Source: Lepeophtheirus salmonis
Taxonomy: Eukaryota > Arthropoda > Copepoda > Siphonostomatoida > Caligidae
Assembly (NCBI RefSeq): GCF_016086655.4
Contig: NC_052134.2
Location: 37,633,971-37,697,970 of the forward strand
Length of the DNA: 64,000 bases
Reading direction: 5' to 3'
The translations under genes and the position numbers were made by a program. Each line of letters starts with the position of its first letter. The first letter of the stretch is position 1. Positions 46,901-57,897 of this stretch are shown in pieces. A model generated the notes under the pieces. The model made no database searches. It worked only from the letters and a program-made list of their open reading frames with translations, and was not told the origin of the DNA.

Positions 46901-47594
46901 TATGGGAAATGAATAAAGTAGAGAGTTGGAAATTGATTCATATGAATAAGAATGTCATTATTTGTTATGAATAGTTTTCATCATATTTTTTTTAACCCTT
47001 TACACCCGTATGTGACTAATTCGTCATTCTATAAAAAAATACATATATCAAGAATAAAAAAGAAGTAGAGCTTAGAAACAAAACGAAGCTGGTAGAGAAA
47101 AGGTTCTGTTTACGTTATAAGTTAATGTTGTATTGGAAAAGTGCAGAACTTTTGGTGCACTTTGGTGGTGCCTTTACGTGAATTTCAATTATCCTTGACA
47201 TCCGTTTCATTTTACTGGATGGGCAATACGCCTAGTACTCTAAGTAGATGTAAACAATTATGTTCGTTTATGATTGAATCCATTTATGTCACAAAAACAC
47301 ATTATAAGTTAAAAATAAAGACAAAGGCAACAGTTTTTGTAGGTAGTACCTTTTAGTTTAATTTGGAGTACCAACTCACAATTTTTACTTTTCAAAAGTG
47401 TAAATTTTTCCAGACTGTCGGGAAAAAAATATTAATTATAAACACCTTAATATTATATTATGAGGGTTTTTTTTGCAAAACTAAGATACAAATTTCTATT
47501 GCAGTTATTTTGTTATAAGCAGTTGAATGTTCTGCTTATTTCCCCGTATCAGTGTTCTGACAGGGTTTTACCTCGCTAACATAAAAGTAAGTAG
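43985..47594. other. AT-rich, no supported gene
   Basis: Long stretch with poly-A/T runs. Open stretches such as 44962-45201 and 47141-47356 lack motifs. No RNA gene or repeat end could be recognised. Confidence 0.35.
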
Positions 47595-49075
47595 TTTATT
47601 TTGTTGTCAGCTGACGACTCCTTCGTCTCATTAAATACATCATGGTTATTTCATTGTAATTTTTTTAATAAATAAACGAAGTAATAAATCTTACTATATT
47701 CATGTCCGGCTCCAAAAAGACAGGAATATAATTTTATTGTTGATCTATCGTCGTATATACATAAATACAGGTTAACCCATAAGTCTTAGGACAGCAACTT
47801 CGACTTAATATTTATGCAAGGCAGTTTCATATATTTTAATTATGTTTGTTGTATATGATTTACGCAACCTCCATCTTTGTTTGTTATACAACAAACTTTT
47901 TTCAGAAATGTGTTCTTAAGCCTCTAACGACGACATCATAAATCCAAAGCGAGCCATCATTTCGTTCATTTGGAAAAGGATAATCTACGACCCTAACCAA
48001 GACCTTGAAAGACCACAATGTGTCCTCTCATCATGGTACAAAGAGACCAGGAGTATCGATGACAGGACCAAGAGTGGTCGCTCATGGTCCATGAGGACGT
48101 CCCTGGACCCAGGAATAGTACAGGAAAGGGTATTACTGCTTCCAGGAGGATGGAGTACCTTCAGATACTGCAATGTCTGTACAAGAGTGGTGACAATCCC
48201 CTTTCAAGCCCTTTTGGAGCAAGGACATGTGGCTCTCTTCTTTCCCAGATCTAAACGTAATGGACTTCTCTATAAAGTCAATTCTGAAAAGGGAGGTTAG
48301 TGTGACTTCCTACTGCAGCCTCGACGACTTGAAGACCGCCATAATGTCTGCATGTGGCAACTTGTCGGCGAAGACTATCCTTTCAGCGTGTAAAACAGTT
48401 ATAAACCGTCTAAGATCTACAGCTGCCGCAAATGGTAGCTATGTGGAAGGAACTGGAACTCATTTTGAATGAAATTTTTTACTAATTACAATGGTGTAAA
48501 AAGTTGTCTCGAAAAATAAATATATGAGTACTTTCTTGGCTGTCGAAATTGTTCTTATGCTTATGGGTCACCCTGTATATTGGCCATCTTATTATTTCTA
48601 TGAAGAAATTTTGGATATTATTTGCAAATATATTGCTACACTTTTAATAAAATATCACTAAGCAATCTCATAATATACTTTCAAATAAAACACTACGTAA
48701 GATTTTAATTCTTACAAAATATAAATATCAGATTCATTTTTTTAAATGTAGATAAATAATATGACAATGAAAGTCTGAGAGTACTTTAGAAAGAAAAACA
48801 AGTTGGCATAACTGACTTATTTGGCTAACTACAGACTAGTTTTGTGTCTTTTCACTGTTTCTTATAGGATGAAAGATTACGTGATAAAATAAAGGTAACG
48901 ACGTGCTAATGTTGATTGTTTGAATTCGAATTAGCTCTTGTTAAGTAATGAATGATTACCAAAAATTATTGAATAATATTTCAATAGTTGAGAAGAATTG
49001 GCTAGCTATCAACTGATGTTGGGTATTTTTTCTGTTTCTTTTTGGAAGAAAGGCTGAGAGATAAACATGGGTAAT
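47595..49075 (+). repeat. long dispersed repeat L, copy 2, interrupted
   Basis: Repeats the block order of 13420-14250: AAATACATCATGG, AAACGAAGTAATAA, CCAAAAAGACAGG, ATTGTTGATCTATCGTCGT. The mariner element (47768-48575) follows. After it come TTGGCCATCTTATTATTTC, GAAAGTCTGAGAGTACTTT and ACTTATTTGGCTAACTACA. It ends with a family R copy at 48795-49075, where the tail CTAACTACxxACTxxTTTTG occurs twice in tandem. Confidence 0.6.
47768..48575 (+). mobile_element. internally deleted mariner element in repeat L
   Basis: Ends CAGGTTAACCCATAAGTCTT, AGGACA and, in reverse, CAGGGTGACCCATAAGCATA, AGAACA are inverted repeats. TA flanks both (47766-47767, 48576-48577). The plus strand reads LSSWYKETRSIDDRTKSGR (linker after the helix-turn-helix) around 48020-48090. 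The frame from 48227 gives LSSFPDLNVMDFSIKSILK, with the third catalytic Asp (PDL), then SYCSLDDLKTAIMSACGNL, SAKTILSACKTVINRLRST and NGSYVE. The section with the first two aspartates is deleted. The length is about 810 bp. Comparison with 13940-13965 shows the site before insertion. Confidence 0.78.
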
Positions 49076-49130
49076 TACGTATATAATTTAAAAAAATAAT
49101 TTGTAATATTATAAAAAATCAGTTCTAGGA

Positions 49131-50260
49131 CAAGAGCCCTAAAATATTTTTGCCGAAGGACAATTTGCCAAATTACATTTCGTCGAAGAACAATTTGTTG
49201 AACAGATATTTTACCACTGAATCACAAATTACCGAATGAAAATTTCGTCAAAGTATCATTTGAGACATTTGGCCTAAAAGTGATATTTAATATATTGATA
49301 TATGCGATTGTATGTTTTTATTCAATTTAAAATCGTGTTATGATAAATAGTTATTGTTTATATGCTCTATATGTCCAATATGATGAACTAATTAGTCCTC
49401 TTCTTAGAAAAATATTTTTTTATTAATTAATTATCATTATATAAACACAAAGTAGTAGAATGTGATTCCAATGAAGTTCGAATTTTTACCGTTGTAGTAC
49501 TTTAAATCAATTAAAAAATAAACAAATACAAAAGTAACTCGAATGGAAGAATTGCTAATCACTTCTCCGTTATAAATTAATTATCACTCGACATAATGGA
49601 TGATTTATATTTGAAAATATTCATGGATTGACGAATAAGCGTAATATCAAGCACAAAGTTTTCAGTCTTAGATATAAAACTCTGTGGATTCGAGTCACTT
49701 AAGAAACTACGTAATGTTAACTGTTTCGTTACAAAAAATAAAGTTCAAGAAAAGAAAAAGACCATAACACTTTCTTTTCCAATTCAAGACTAACTGTATT
49801 TTATTTTACGGGTTTTCTTGCTTAATTTCCTTGTTTCTTAGTCAAAAAGGAGGTAAACAGCCCGTTCTCTATTTCTGAAAATGAAAAACGAAGTAAAATC
49901 ATTGTTCTTGCCTGATATTATAAATACTTATTTATTGATTATCCCTTCTTTGTTTCGAATTGCTATTATGTTTATTTATTACTTAAAGTATTACAACGGA
50001 AAAAAATGAACTATATCCGAACCAAATACTACAGTCTTGCGTTTATACTATGACCATTAATGAATGTAATTAATAAATAAAAATTTTACAAGATAACATT
50101 TATTAATTTACCTATATGCAATTAAATAATATACATATTAATAATACTTATTTATCATACTACCATTTTATTTGAATTAAAGTATATGGACATATTAAAT
50201 ATCTTTTTTCGGTCAAATGTCCTAAATATCTTCGGCAAAATTGTTTTTTTCCTAAAGTCC
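49131..50260. mobile_element. non-autonomous element with module-array inverted ends
   Basis: The left end (49131-49270) has AGGACAAGAGCCC, TTTTTGCCGAAGGACAATTT, TTTCGTCGAAGAACAATTTG, AAATTACCGAATGAAAATTT and CGTCAAAGTATCATTTGAG. These are degenerate repeats of a TTGCCGAAGGACAATTT-like module. The right end (50205-50260), read in reverse, gives GGACTTTAGGAAAAAAACAA, TTTTGCCGAAGATATTTAGG, ACATTTGACCGAAAAAAG. The ends are thus inverted and share the module. The centre is AT-rich with no ORF of note. Boundaries are approximate. Confidence 0.5.
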
Positions 50261-50679
50261 ACTCACGATAAAAGTCATTGAAAAAAAAATTCCTTTAAGG
50301 AATGTGTCGTCAAATTTTGGGGCAAATCTCATCCTAAATCTCTACGACATCTCCAAATCGGGCACAAAAGCTGCCCTATTAAACAAGTTTTTATGAATGG
50401 CATAGAATGATAAATAATTTAATTAAGCTTTAATTAAGAATATTGAAAAACTATTATCATGGCGCTTTGTCTACCTCAATAATTATATACAACAATAGCG
50501 GATGCTTAAAGTTTCACCAAATGAATTGTAGTATTTTACTATAACCTAAGTGAAAATGATCTAGGTGGAAGCCACTTTAAAAGTCAATAACTGATAATCT
50601 GGTGTTTTGGGAAAGGACGAAACGTGAAAAGAGTGAAATGGGATTGATTTCAAGTTCCATATTAAATATCAAGGAATAA

Positions 50680-50830
50680 TGTACCTCAATGGACAACGCG
50701 CTTTAGATAAATTATTATTTGCAAGTCAATGTGTGTAGGTTCAAGTCTCGGTAGTCTCTAGAGAAAGAAATATACTTAGTGTACATAGACTTCAAAGACA
50801 ATTCATAAGTCAGAGGGAGTCAATGTTCTA
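50680..50830 (+). repeat. tRNA-derived SINE-like copy 1
   Basis: TACCTCAATGGACAACGCGC at 50682 resembles the D-arm/A-box of an Arg-type tRNA. GGTTCAAGTCT at 50738-50748 matches the B-box (GGTTCRANTCC) in 10 of 11 positions, 45 bp downstream. After the tRNA-like head it continues with AGAAAGAAATATACTTAGTG and ACATAGACTTCAAAGAC. A second copy with the same head-and-body order is at 60995-61150. No clear poly-A tail or target duplication could be defined. Confidence 0.5.
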
Positions 50831-50839
50831 CTATAATTT

Positions 50840-52010
50840 TTCTAATACTCAATCAATGCAAGTATATCTGAGCAATTGAAAGACCATAAATAAAAATAAT
50901 AATACAACTCTGGTAAATTTAGCGAGTTTCAAAACAATTATTACCCAAAAATAATATCTATTATAATTATATATATCTCGTCTTGAAGAAAAAGGGCGTT
51001 TCCATAATTTTCTTTTATTCAAAAAAAAAAAAAAAAGAAAACGAAGAAAAGGTCATGAAAAAAGAAAAATATATTCTTCCTAAATACACACACACATATT
51101 TTGAGAAAAATAACGAATATGTCAAAACAAAAAATCGTTTAGTACTCAGTATATGCATGAACAAAATACATTAGCCTGACCCATTTTTGGTTGATATTTT
51201 TCTCTCCCTACAGAAATACCTTTTCTGCTAGGGATAATCAAAGCACTGGATGTCTAGTCTAGAAAAATGGGATTTTTGTGGAACTTGGGTATTTATAAGC
51301 CTCATCAGTAGTCCTAAATAGGATATTATAAGTAAAAAAAATTATTTTTATATTTTTAAGTATTTGGGTTATCATTTAAAAATATTGTACACATTGTTTT
51401 TAATCCTTTAAGAGATATAGTTTGAGATCAATCATTTGCAGTATCCCTATTTTATCAAACATAACAAATCAAAATGTAACCCTTTTTGAACTGGTAGTTG
51501 TTTAATAAAAAAAGAAACATTATCTTGTACTACGCCAAAAATGACTTGAAAGCTATCAAACTTTCTTAAAGTCAGTTTTTTTATTGTCCGCAGCAGAAAA
51601 GATCTTTGAGCAGAGGGGGGGGGGGGATATTAACTTGAATTCGGAACAGGCTATTGTACATATTATTATGTTTCGATGTAGGTACAGCTGTATATATATA
51701 TGAGCATCACAAACATTTATATCTGAAGAGGGAAAGAAAGAGAGGGGGGAAGTACGTTCGTAACTTTGGAGGGAGTCACTTTTGCTCAATTAAAATTCCA
51801 TTTTGATAGCATGTTGCTGTTGAATGATGTCTTACTTTTTTATTTATTTGATAAATGGGGATGTCGTCATACGAATAAGATAGTGGTGTCTCTTTGTTTT
51901 ATGTTTCCATGTACATATATTAAAACTATTATATTAGCCTACATAGAAACAATGTCAGCTTTAAGACTTTCCTTCGACCTCACACTTTAAGGGTATGAAT
52001 TGTATGTATT
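50840..52010. other. no gene seen
   Basis: AT-rich, with poly-A runs at 51021-51035 and a 14-nt G run at 51614-51627. No motif in ORFs 51556-51990. Confidence 0.35.
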
Positions 52011-52491
52011 TTGCAGTTAAGTAAGAAATCCGGTAATATACAAAATAACTAGTTAATGTGTATAATTACTTAACTTAACCTTTAATCTGCATAATAACTG
52101 AAGAAGACCGTTAATTTACATAATAACTGAAAAAGATAGTTGATGGGCAAAATCATAAATTTCACATAATTTTCCAAGACCCTTTCCATGGGATACAAAA
52201 TTGATGCTCGGCTTATGGGATATGCAACATATCCACAGGGATTGATTAAGAGAAGCACCCATTGTCAATTCATATATTACAACCAGGGATACCATCCACT
52301 GTAACCCCGGTATCCCGGCCCACAAGTTGCGTTACGTGCCAACACGACTAACAAACGTGTTGGAACCAACCGTCTTTTTCAATTAGTATGCACATTACCT
52401 AGTTATTATGCACATTAACGGTCTAGTTCAGTTATTATAGACATTAACTAATTTTTTTTGCATTTTAACGGACTTCTTGCTTTAACTGCAA
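52011..52491. mobile_element. non-autonomous element with long terminal inverted repeats
   Basis: The left arm (52011-52145) begins TTGCAGTTAAGTAAGAAATC, CGGTAATATACAAAATAAC, TAGTTAATGTGTATAATTAC. The right arm (52375-52491), read in reverse, begins TTGCAGTTAAAGCAAGAAGT, CCGTTAAAATGCAAAAAAAA, TTAGTTAATGTCTATAATAA. Both arms also hold repeats of TTAATxTxCATAATAACTGAA. Between them is a GC-richer 230-bp core (52146-52375) with CCATGGG, a CCCCGGTATCCCGG stretch and a CCAACACG...CGTGTTGG inverted repeat. The core encodes nothing I recognise. No target duplication is evident. Confidence 0.62.
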
Positions 52492-53019
52492 CATATATAG
52501 TGTAAATAAAAGGGCATATGCCTGAAACTAAGGGGGGGGGGATTATTAAGCAATCCTAAAATAAAATGTTGTCTTATTTCTAATAACTTTCTCTTGTTAT
52601 TAAACTTTTAATAAATTTGCCAAAAAAGAAATTTATCTTATATTTTTAACAGATTAAAAAAATCAGTCTTCAAAATAAATATGCTTGATAAATCTGGAAA
52701 AAAAACATATTTATGCTCTCAAATTTCTAATTTATGAAACAAGGTTTCGCTCTTGGGTATTTATAATCAGATTAACTCTTGCTTCTAATTCGGGGTTTTT
52801 ATTATTTGACCATAAGATACAATTTTAAGTATTCATTGTGTTGATACAATTTGAATGAATAAATGATATCCATTTTTTTCGCCAAAAATCTTGCCATTTG
52901 TCGTGAAAAAGTATTTAAAAAGCAACATTAATTTGACTTAAGAGCCATTTAGCGAGTAACATATCATTTATGGATGTTTTAAAATATATCATATACATAT
53001 TTTTGATCCAAGAAATAAG

Positions 53020-53490
53020 AATGAAGTTTTATTAATGAAATCTTGTTGGCGTTTTGCATGTTTAATTGCATGTGTATTTACAGGGTCCACTGTATATAGG
53101 GATCCCTCATACTTACCATATACATATTTAAATTTAAGAAAGAACAATTCAACAATTTTTTAAATTAATAAAATCTTACAGGCGTTTTACATGTTGCATC
53201 TAGTGTATGTAGTGTTGCTACGGCTCATCCAAGTAGCGTTCTAGAGACTAAAGTATTCCTTGCCTAATCACACCATATTATTTTTTTCTTTAAGCTGTTA
53301 CTACTATTCTTTCATTCTTAATCAAATAACATCTATAATGTATGTATTGAATATGTCTGACTTTGTACATGAAAAATGGTGAGTAATACATACGATTTCT
53401 TAGTTATTTTCTATACTTTTTAGGGAAAATTTGTCTGTTTGACGACACTTAATAATTACAGGCAATGCCGGGCACTACCACTAGTTTTCT
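53020..53490 (+). repeat. repeat family T, copy 2 with internal duplication
   Basis: TTAATGAAATCTTGTTGGCG, TTTTGCATG (53033) and TTAATAAAATCTTACAGGCG, TTTTACATG (about 53166) are a direct duplication about 130 bp apart. The copy ends AATTTGTCTGTTTGACGACA, TACAGGCAATGCCGGGCACT, ACCACTAGT. This end is the reverse complement of the ACTAGTGTAGG-TTTGCCCGGCGTTG start at 57077. Confidence 0.45.
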
Positions 53491-53499
53491 TATATGTAG

Positions 53500-55047
53500 C
53501 ACTTAGAAAACCATCCTAAAAATATGGAAGAACATAACGTCAAATTTTGTATAAAACCCAAAAAATAAAATAAAAATGTCACAACCTTTAAAAAAAAAAT
53601 ACGAACTTGTCAATAAACAATAGAAAACTAATAGTTATTGCTCTTAAAGTGCCTTAAGTCCCCCTCACGGTAAAATTGGCTCTGCCTAGAAAACATGGCA
53701 GATTCGATAATAAAAATTGTTTCAATGAGTTTAAAGTACAAAAATAACTTATCCAAGTCAACTAATTTACTATCCGTTTTCTCTCTTTTTTTAATATTTA
53801 AGAGTTGCAATTTCTAAAATATTAAAAAAATTAGGAGAATATAAAATAATGTAAAATTTAGGAGCCATAAGTAATCCTTACAAAATAAATGTTAAAATTA
53901 ATGTATAATAAGAATATGATCATTAAACCCAGTAAGAATTTTTTGCCCTAGATTAATATCGTTTCAAACTGATTGACTTTAACTAAATAAACATTAAAAC
54001 GACATTTATTACACTATTTTTTTCCTTTTGTGGCCTACAAATAGCAACATTTCATATTCTATCAATCCACCTAGCTTATAAGTATACAAAAATATTTCTT
54101 CAAACAACAAATCTTAAATAAAATAAAAAGTATTAATGATTTAAGCGACATTATTTATTGTGTGTGATGTATTCAAGGTTCATTTCATATTGAAGAGGTT
54201 TTAAAAGGTATAATTTGAAGACTTGATGATTTTATTTAAAGGTTTAACTTATTATTTTAACATTAGCAAGTATATATTAATACCTTTCAAAAGTTTGGTA
54301 AACTTTAGCTAACTTTATTCTAACGTTGAGTATTAAAATGTGTGTTATGAATATGCACATATCCTTATTTATATTTTACAGTTGCTCTATTAATAATTTT
54401 TGATACAAACTATCAATTAATTTAACTTACCATTAATAAAATAGCTATATTTCTGAATATCAAATTTACGGAATCATTTACAAATGAAACTTTGACTAAC
54501 AATGAATAAACAAACACAACATTAAAAATCATTACCTTACGTTTGTAAAATGGAAAATTATAGGTTGGAAGTTGCTCTTTTTTAAGTATGATTCCTTCTA
54601 GTCATAAATTATTTAGATACAAAATAACCCAATTATTTATATTGAGAAAGGGTATTATTAAGATTCCTTTTGAAAAAAACACAAAACTTCATGCTTCTTT
54701 TTTATTTCCGTATTACTATATTGAATTATCTAGCCCCAACCCCGAAACCAAAATTCTACTGTATGTCAGTGTGAATTACACTTTTTTTTCTTTTTTTTTA
54801 AATTACATTTTTAGTCAAAAAGTATCGAACTACCGAAACCAATTTTGGTATAGTGGCAACACTAAACTTGATTAAGCAATTTATATTACAGACTAGAATG
54901 GGTACTCGGTATGGCGCAAAACCTTCTCCCAAAATCAAATAACACTTAAATGGATTATTATGTGGATCGTCTACAATGTGTAATTTTCAATATTTTAGTT
55001 ACCCCCAAAAGAACATGTAGTAAAATTAATTTACCCCAAAATTTGTT
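53500..55047. other. no gene seen
   Basis: AT-rich. ORF 54588-54875 (plus, 95 codons) has no motif and strong Phe/Tyr/Ile/Asn/Lys bias. Confidence 0.35.
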
Positions 55048-55397
55048 CAAGGGCGTACACCGGATTATGTTTTGAGGGAGGGGGGTAGTGCTTCGTTTTT
55101 GGAACTTTTTTGAAAATAGTTGAAAAATCCATAGCTATTCAGAAAAATTAATTTTTTGGGGAAAAAATTTAAAGAATTAAATTTCATAAATTAAATTTTA
55201 TTACATAAAATTTAGAACATTAAATTATTTTGAAAAAAAAATTAAAAAATCCACTGTTACACACATAAAACTCAATTTTTACCCCTAATTTGGTGAAAAA
55301 GCTTTTCATCTTGACCAAAAAAAATTATCGTAAAAAGCAAAAATTCCTTAATTTGGGGGCTACAGCCTCTTCAGCCCATCACCTGCGGACGTCCCTG
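55048..55397. repeat. MITE family M, copy with both ends
   Basis: The left end is CAAGGGCGTACACCGG. The right end, read in reverse, is CAGGGACGTCCGCAGGTGAT. Just inside the right end, AAATTCCTTAATTTGGGGGC followed by TACAGCC is the inverted form of the GGCTGTAGCC...AAATTAAGGAATTT block of other copies. The centre holds AAAATTAATTTTTTGG and AAAAAATCCACTGTTAC units. It is about 350 bp with no ORF. Confidence 0.65.
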
Positions 55398-55399
55398 TA

Positions 55400-57065
55400 G
55401 TACAATGTTGTTTATTTCATTTAACACTACGAAATATATATAACATTACCCCTAAAAAATTTCTAAACTAACACTGTTCCCCGACCACTGCCTAAAATTG
55501 GCTAGATTGTGTAATTTTGACTATTTTTATGAAAATTATTAATTACTAAAAAAATGTATACTATTAAGATAATATGCCCACATTTAAATTACTCGTAAAA
55601 CATTAATTATAAGTAATTTAAATAGTACCCTTTGAACAAAAAAAAATGATAGAATTGTTTTGTTATTTAAAAAATGAAGTTACAATTAAATTAGACGTAG
55701 AAATTATAATATTATAGAGTCTGTTTATACAGATTCCAACATGTACATATTGTGAATGAACAATCTACATAACACTTTTGACATTATTTAGTGCTCCATA
55801 GAAAAATAACTTTCGCAAAACTGTTTTTCATTTTTAAGAGTGTAGGTATCTGAGTTAATTTTTGAAATCCTTCAACAAACACTTTACCCATAAATTTGTC
55901 TTGGATTTGGACAATTCTATGATTGTCAAAATAAATCCTGGGAGGTGATGAGCCACCTGATAAGATGAAGTAAGATTAGAATAAATAAATATTTGCTGTA
56001 ACAAAAACACCACACACCCAAAAAAAAAAAAAATCATTTAGAGATCCTGCCTAAGAAAAAAGGAAAGAATATTTTCAACGGTGGTCTTCTTAAGAAGAAA
56101 AAAAAAGGAATATACGTAGTATCTTCTAAATCCTTAAATGTCTCAAAAGTTGACATTATTTCTTACTAAAGGATTGTTTTAATTAGAAAATATATAATTT
56201 TTTATTGTTGTAAATGTCTTCTAAATTAAGCTGTTTTCAAGACGCACCTATAATAAAAATAAGATTTTCTTTCTTATTCGAGTATTTCTGGAACAGCCCA
56301 TTATAAGAGCCATGTTTTATTTTTTACTTCTTCTCTTCTTCCTCTTCTTCTGTAATGCGTAGAGCAGAAATGATAATAGTACCTGATTGAGTAGACCTCC
56401 ATGAAGAATAGGATTTCATATACACATATAGCCTATTGTGAAACAAAAAAAATAGATTGTAGCATAATACGTAGTAGAAAAAGATTTATTATTCATTAAA
56501 ATAACGTATAATTTAGTCTCATATGATATCCCGACATTCACTAAACCCTTGTCTTCCTAATATTTCCTATCCCCATATTGCCCAATAGAAATGTCCACTT
56601 TTTTTTCCATATATTACATTTCCTGGAAACGGAAGTTCACACTCAAGTCCCATTGATTCCCTGACGAAATGCTGAGTTATATTTATCCTTTCACCAAAAT
56701 AGTAAAAGCCGGATACGAAGGATTAATAGCATCCTGCCTTATTTTTATCGAATATGATTTATTTTCCAACATAAATAGAGAAAAAAATATAAACATCCAT
56801 TGGATAAAGTTACATAGAGAATTGACCTTTATTTTGTTGTTCCTTCATAAACACAAGTAATTTTCATTACGTAGTCATTGCATTAAATTCAATTTTTTTT
56901 TAGTTTGTTTGGAAATATTTGATCTTTTCACAATAATATAAGTAATGACTGTCTATATTGTCAATCTAATTATCCATTCTCTGCATTAAAAAAGATCAAA
57001 ACTCGATAATATTTTTCCTGTTTTACTAAATTCATATTCATAGATTCTCAATGTTAATGTCTCAG
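55400..57065. other. no gene seen
   Basis: AT-rich; ORFs at 55855-56037 and 56669-56860 lack motifs. There is a CTTCTTCTCTTCTTCCTCTT pyrimidine run near 56327. Confidence 0.35.
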
Positions 57066-57260
57066 TTTAAGTATACTAGTGTAGGTTTGCCCGGCGTTGT
57101 CTGGACACTAGAAATTAAAATATAATTAATTCGGAACTCTTTTAAATAAATAAAGTTGCACTTTATTATTGATCTTTGAACACTTTTTTTAAAAGGAGAT
57201 AGAAAAGGTTTACCCGACGTTGCCTGGACATAAACAAATGAAAATATAATTAAGAACATT
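57066..57260 (+). repeat. repeat family T, two tandem ends
   Basis: TATACTAGTGTAGGTTTGCC, CGGCGTTGTCTGGACA followed by AAATTAAAATATAATTAAT, and about 128 bp later GGTTTACCCGACGTTGCCTG, GACATAAACAAATGAAAATA. The two units are diverged tandem copies. The motif recurs, sometimes reversed, near 27090, 34105, 34620 and 53460. Confidence 0.5.
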
Positions 57261-57264
57261 TTTA

Positions 57265-57717
57265 CTTCGTATAAAAGAAATAAATAGATAATTATTCTTA
57301 CTCCGTGTTGTTACATAAACATCTTTCCACACTTTTTTTGATAGAAATTATCAGATATAGAGTAGAAAAATATTCAAGTAATAAAGATAAGTGAACTTGA
57401 TATTATTGTAAAAAAAACACCTACTTATTCTTTCTTCTTTTTATTCTTCTCTAAAAATTATAAACTCTTTTTAAAAAAGTGTAAGAAGAAACATAGCAAC
57501 ATGTAGCGAGAAATGTTCTTAACATTTTAATATATTTAATTTTTGCTTTATATAAAGTAGTCGTTTGTTAGTTAAATAATTATTTTTTGGAAAAATACTA
57601 TTTTAAAGACCAAAAAGTTGTTACAAGATCCGTTTCTGGAGCCTTAAGTATGTAGATACATGAAAAATATTGAATATGAAGAGATATTTGCTTTTTAATA
57701 TATAGGTTATTTAAGGC
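57265..57717. other. no feature seen
   Basis: AT-rich, no motif. Confidence 0.35.
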
Positions 57718-57897
57718 TAGTATTGTGTCAGTCCTTATATATTCCGTTTAGTCCAATTCAGTCTTAAAACTGGTCCCATAATTCCTTCGGACAGTGACGT
57801 CATCAAGGAACAAATTTTTTCAGTTTTAGGACTGATATTCAGGACTGAACTGGACGGAACTGTAGTTAATAGTCCCAAATAAGGACCGACACCCCCT
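57718..57897. repeat. family C inverted-repeat element (short, both ends)
   Basis: The left end is TAGTATTGTGTCAGTCCTTA. The right end in reverse is GGGGGTGTCGGTCCTTATTT. Further inverted blocks are GTTTAGTCCAATTCAGTC (left) and GTCCAGTTCAGTCCTGA (right, in reverse). The centre holds TGACGTCA (57795-57802) within AGTGACGTCATCAAGGAAC. In reverse this equals the GTCCTTGATGACGTCACT of the 18.1-kb copy. It is about 180 bp and looks like a compact MITE of the same family as the ends of 18070-19322. Confidence 0.65.

Noticed and set aside
51614..51627. Long G runs (also near 43015, 52534, 59931) as G-quadruplex signals
   Set aside because: Single uninterrupted runs, some at MITE-like ends; not the four spaced G-tracts a quadruplex motif requires.
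53033..53230. Tandem duplication as a new satellite
   Set aside because: Only two diverged units; better explained as internal duplication within repeat family T.
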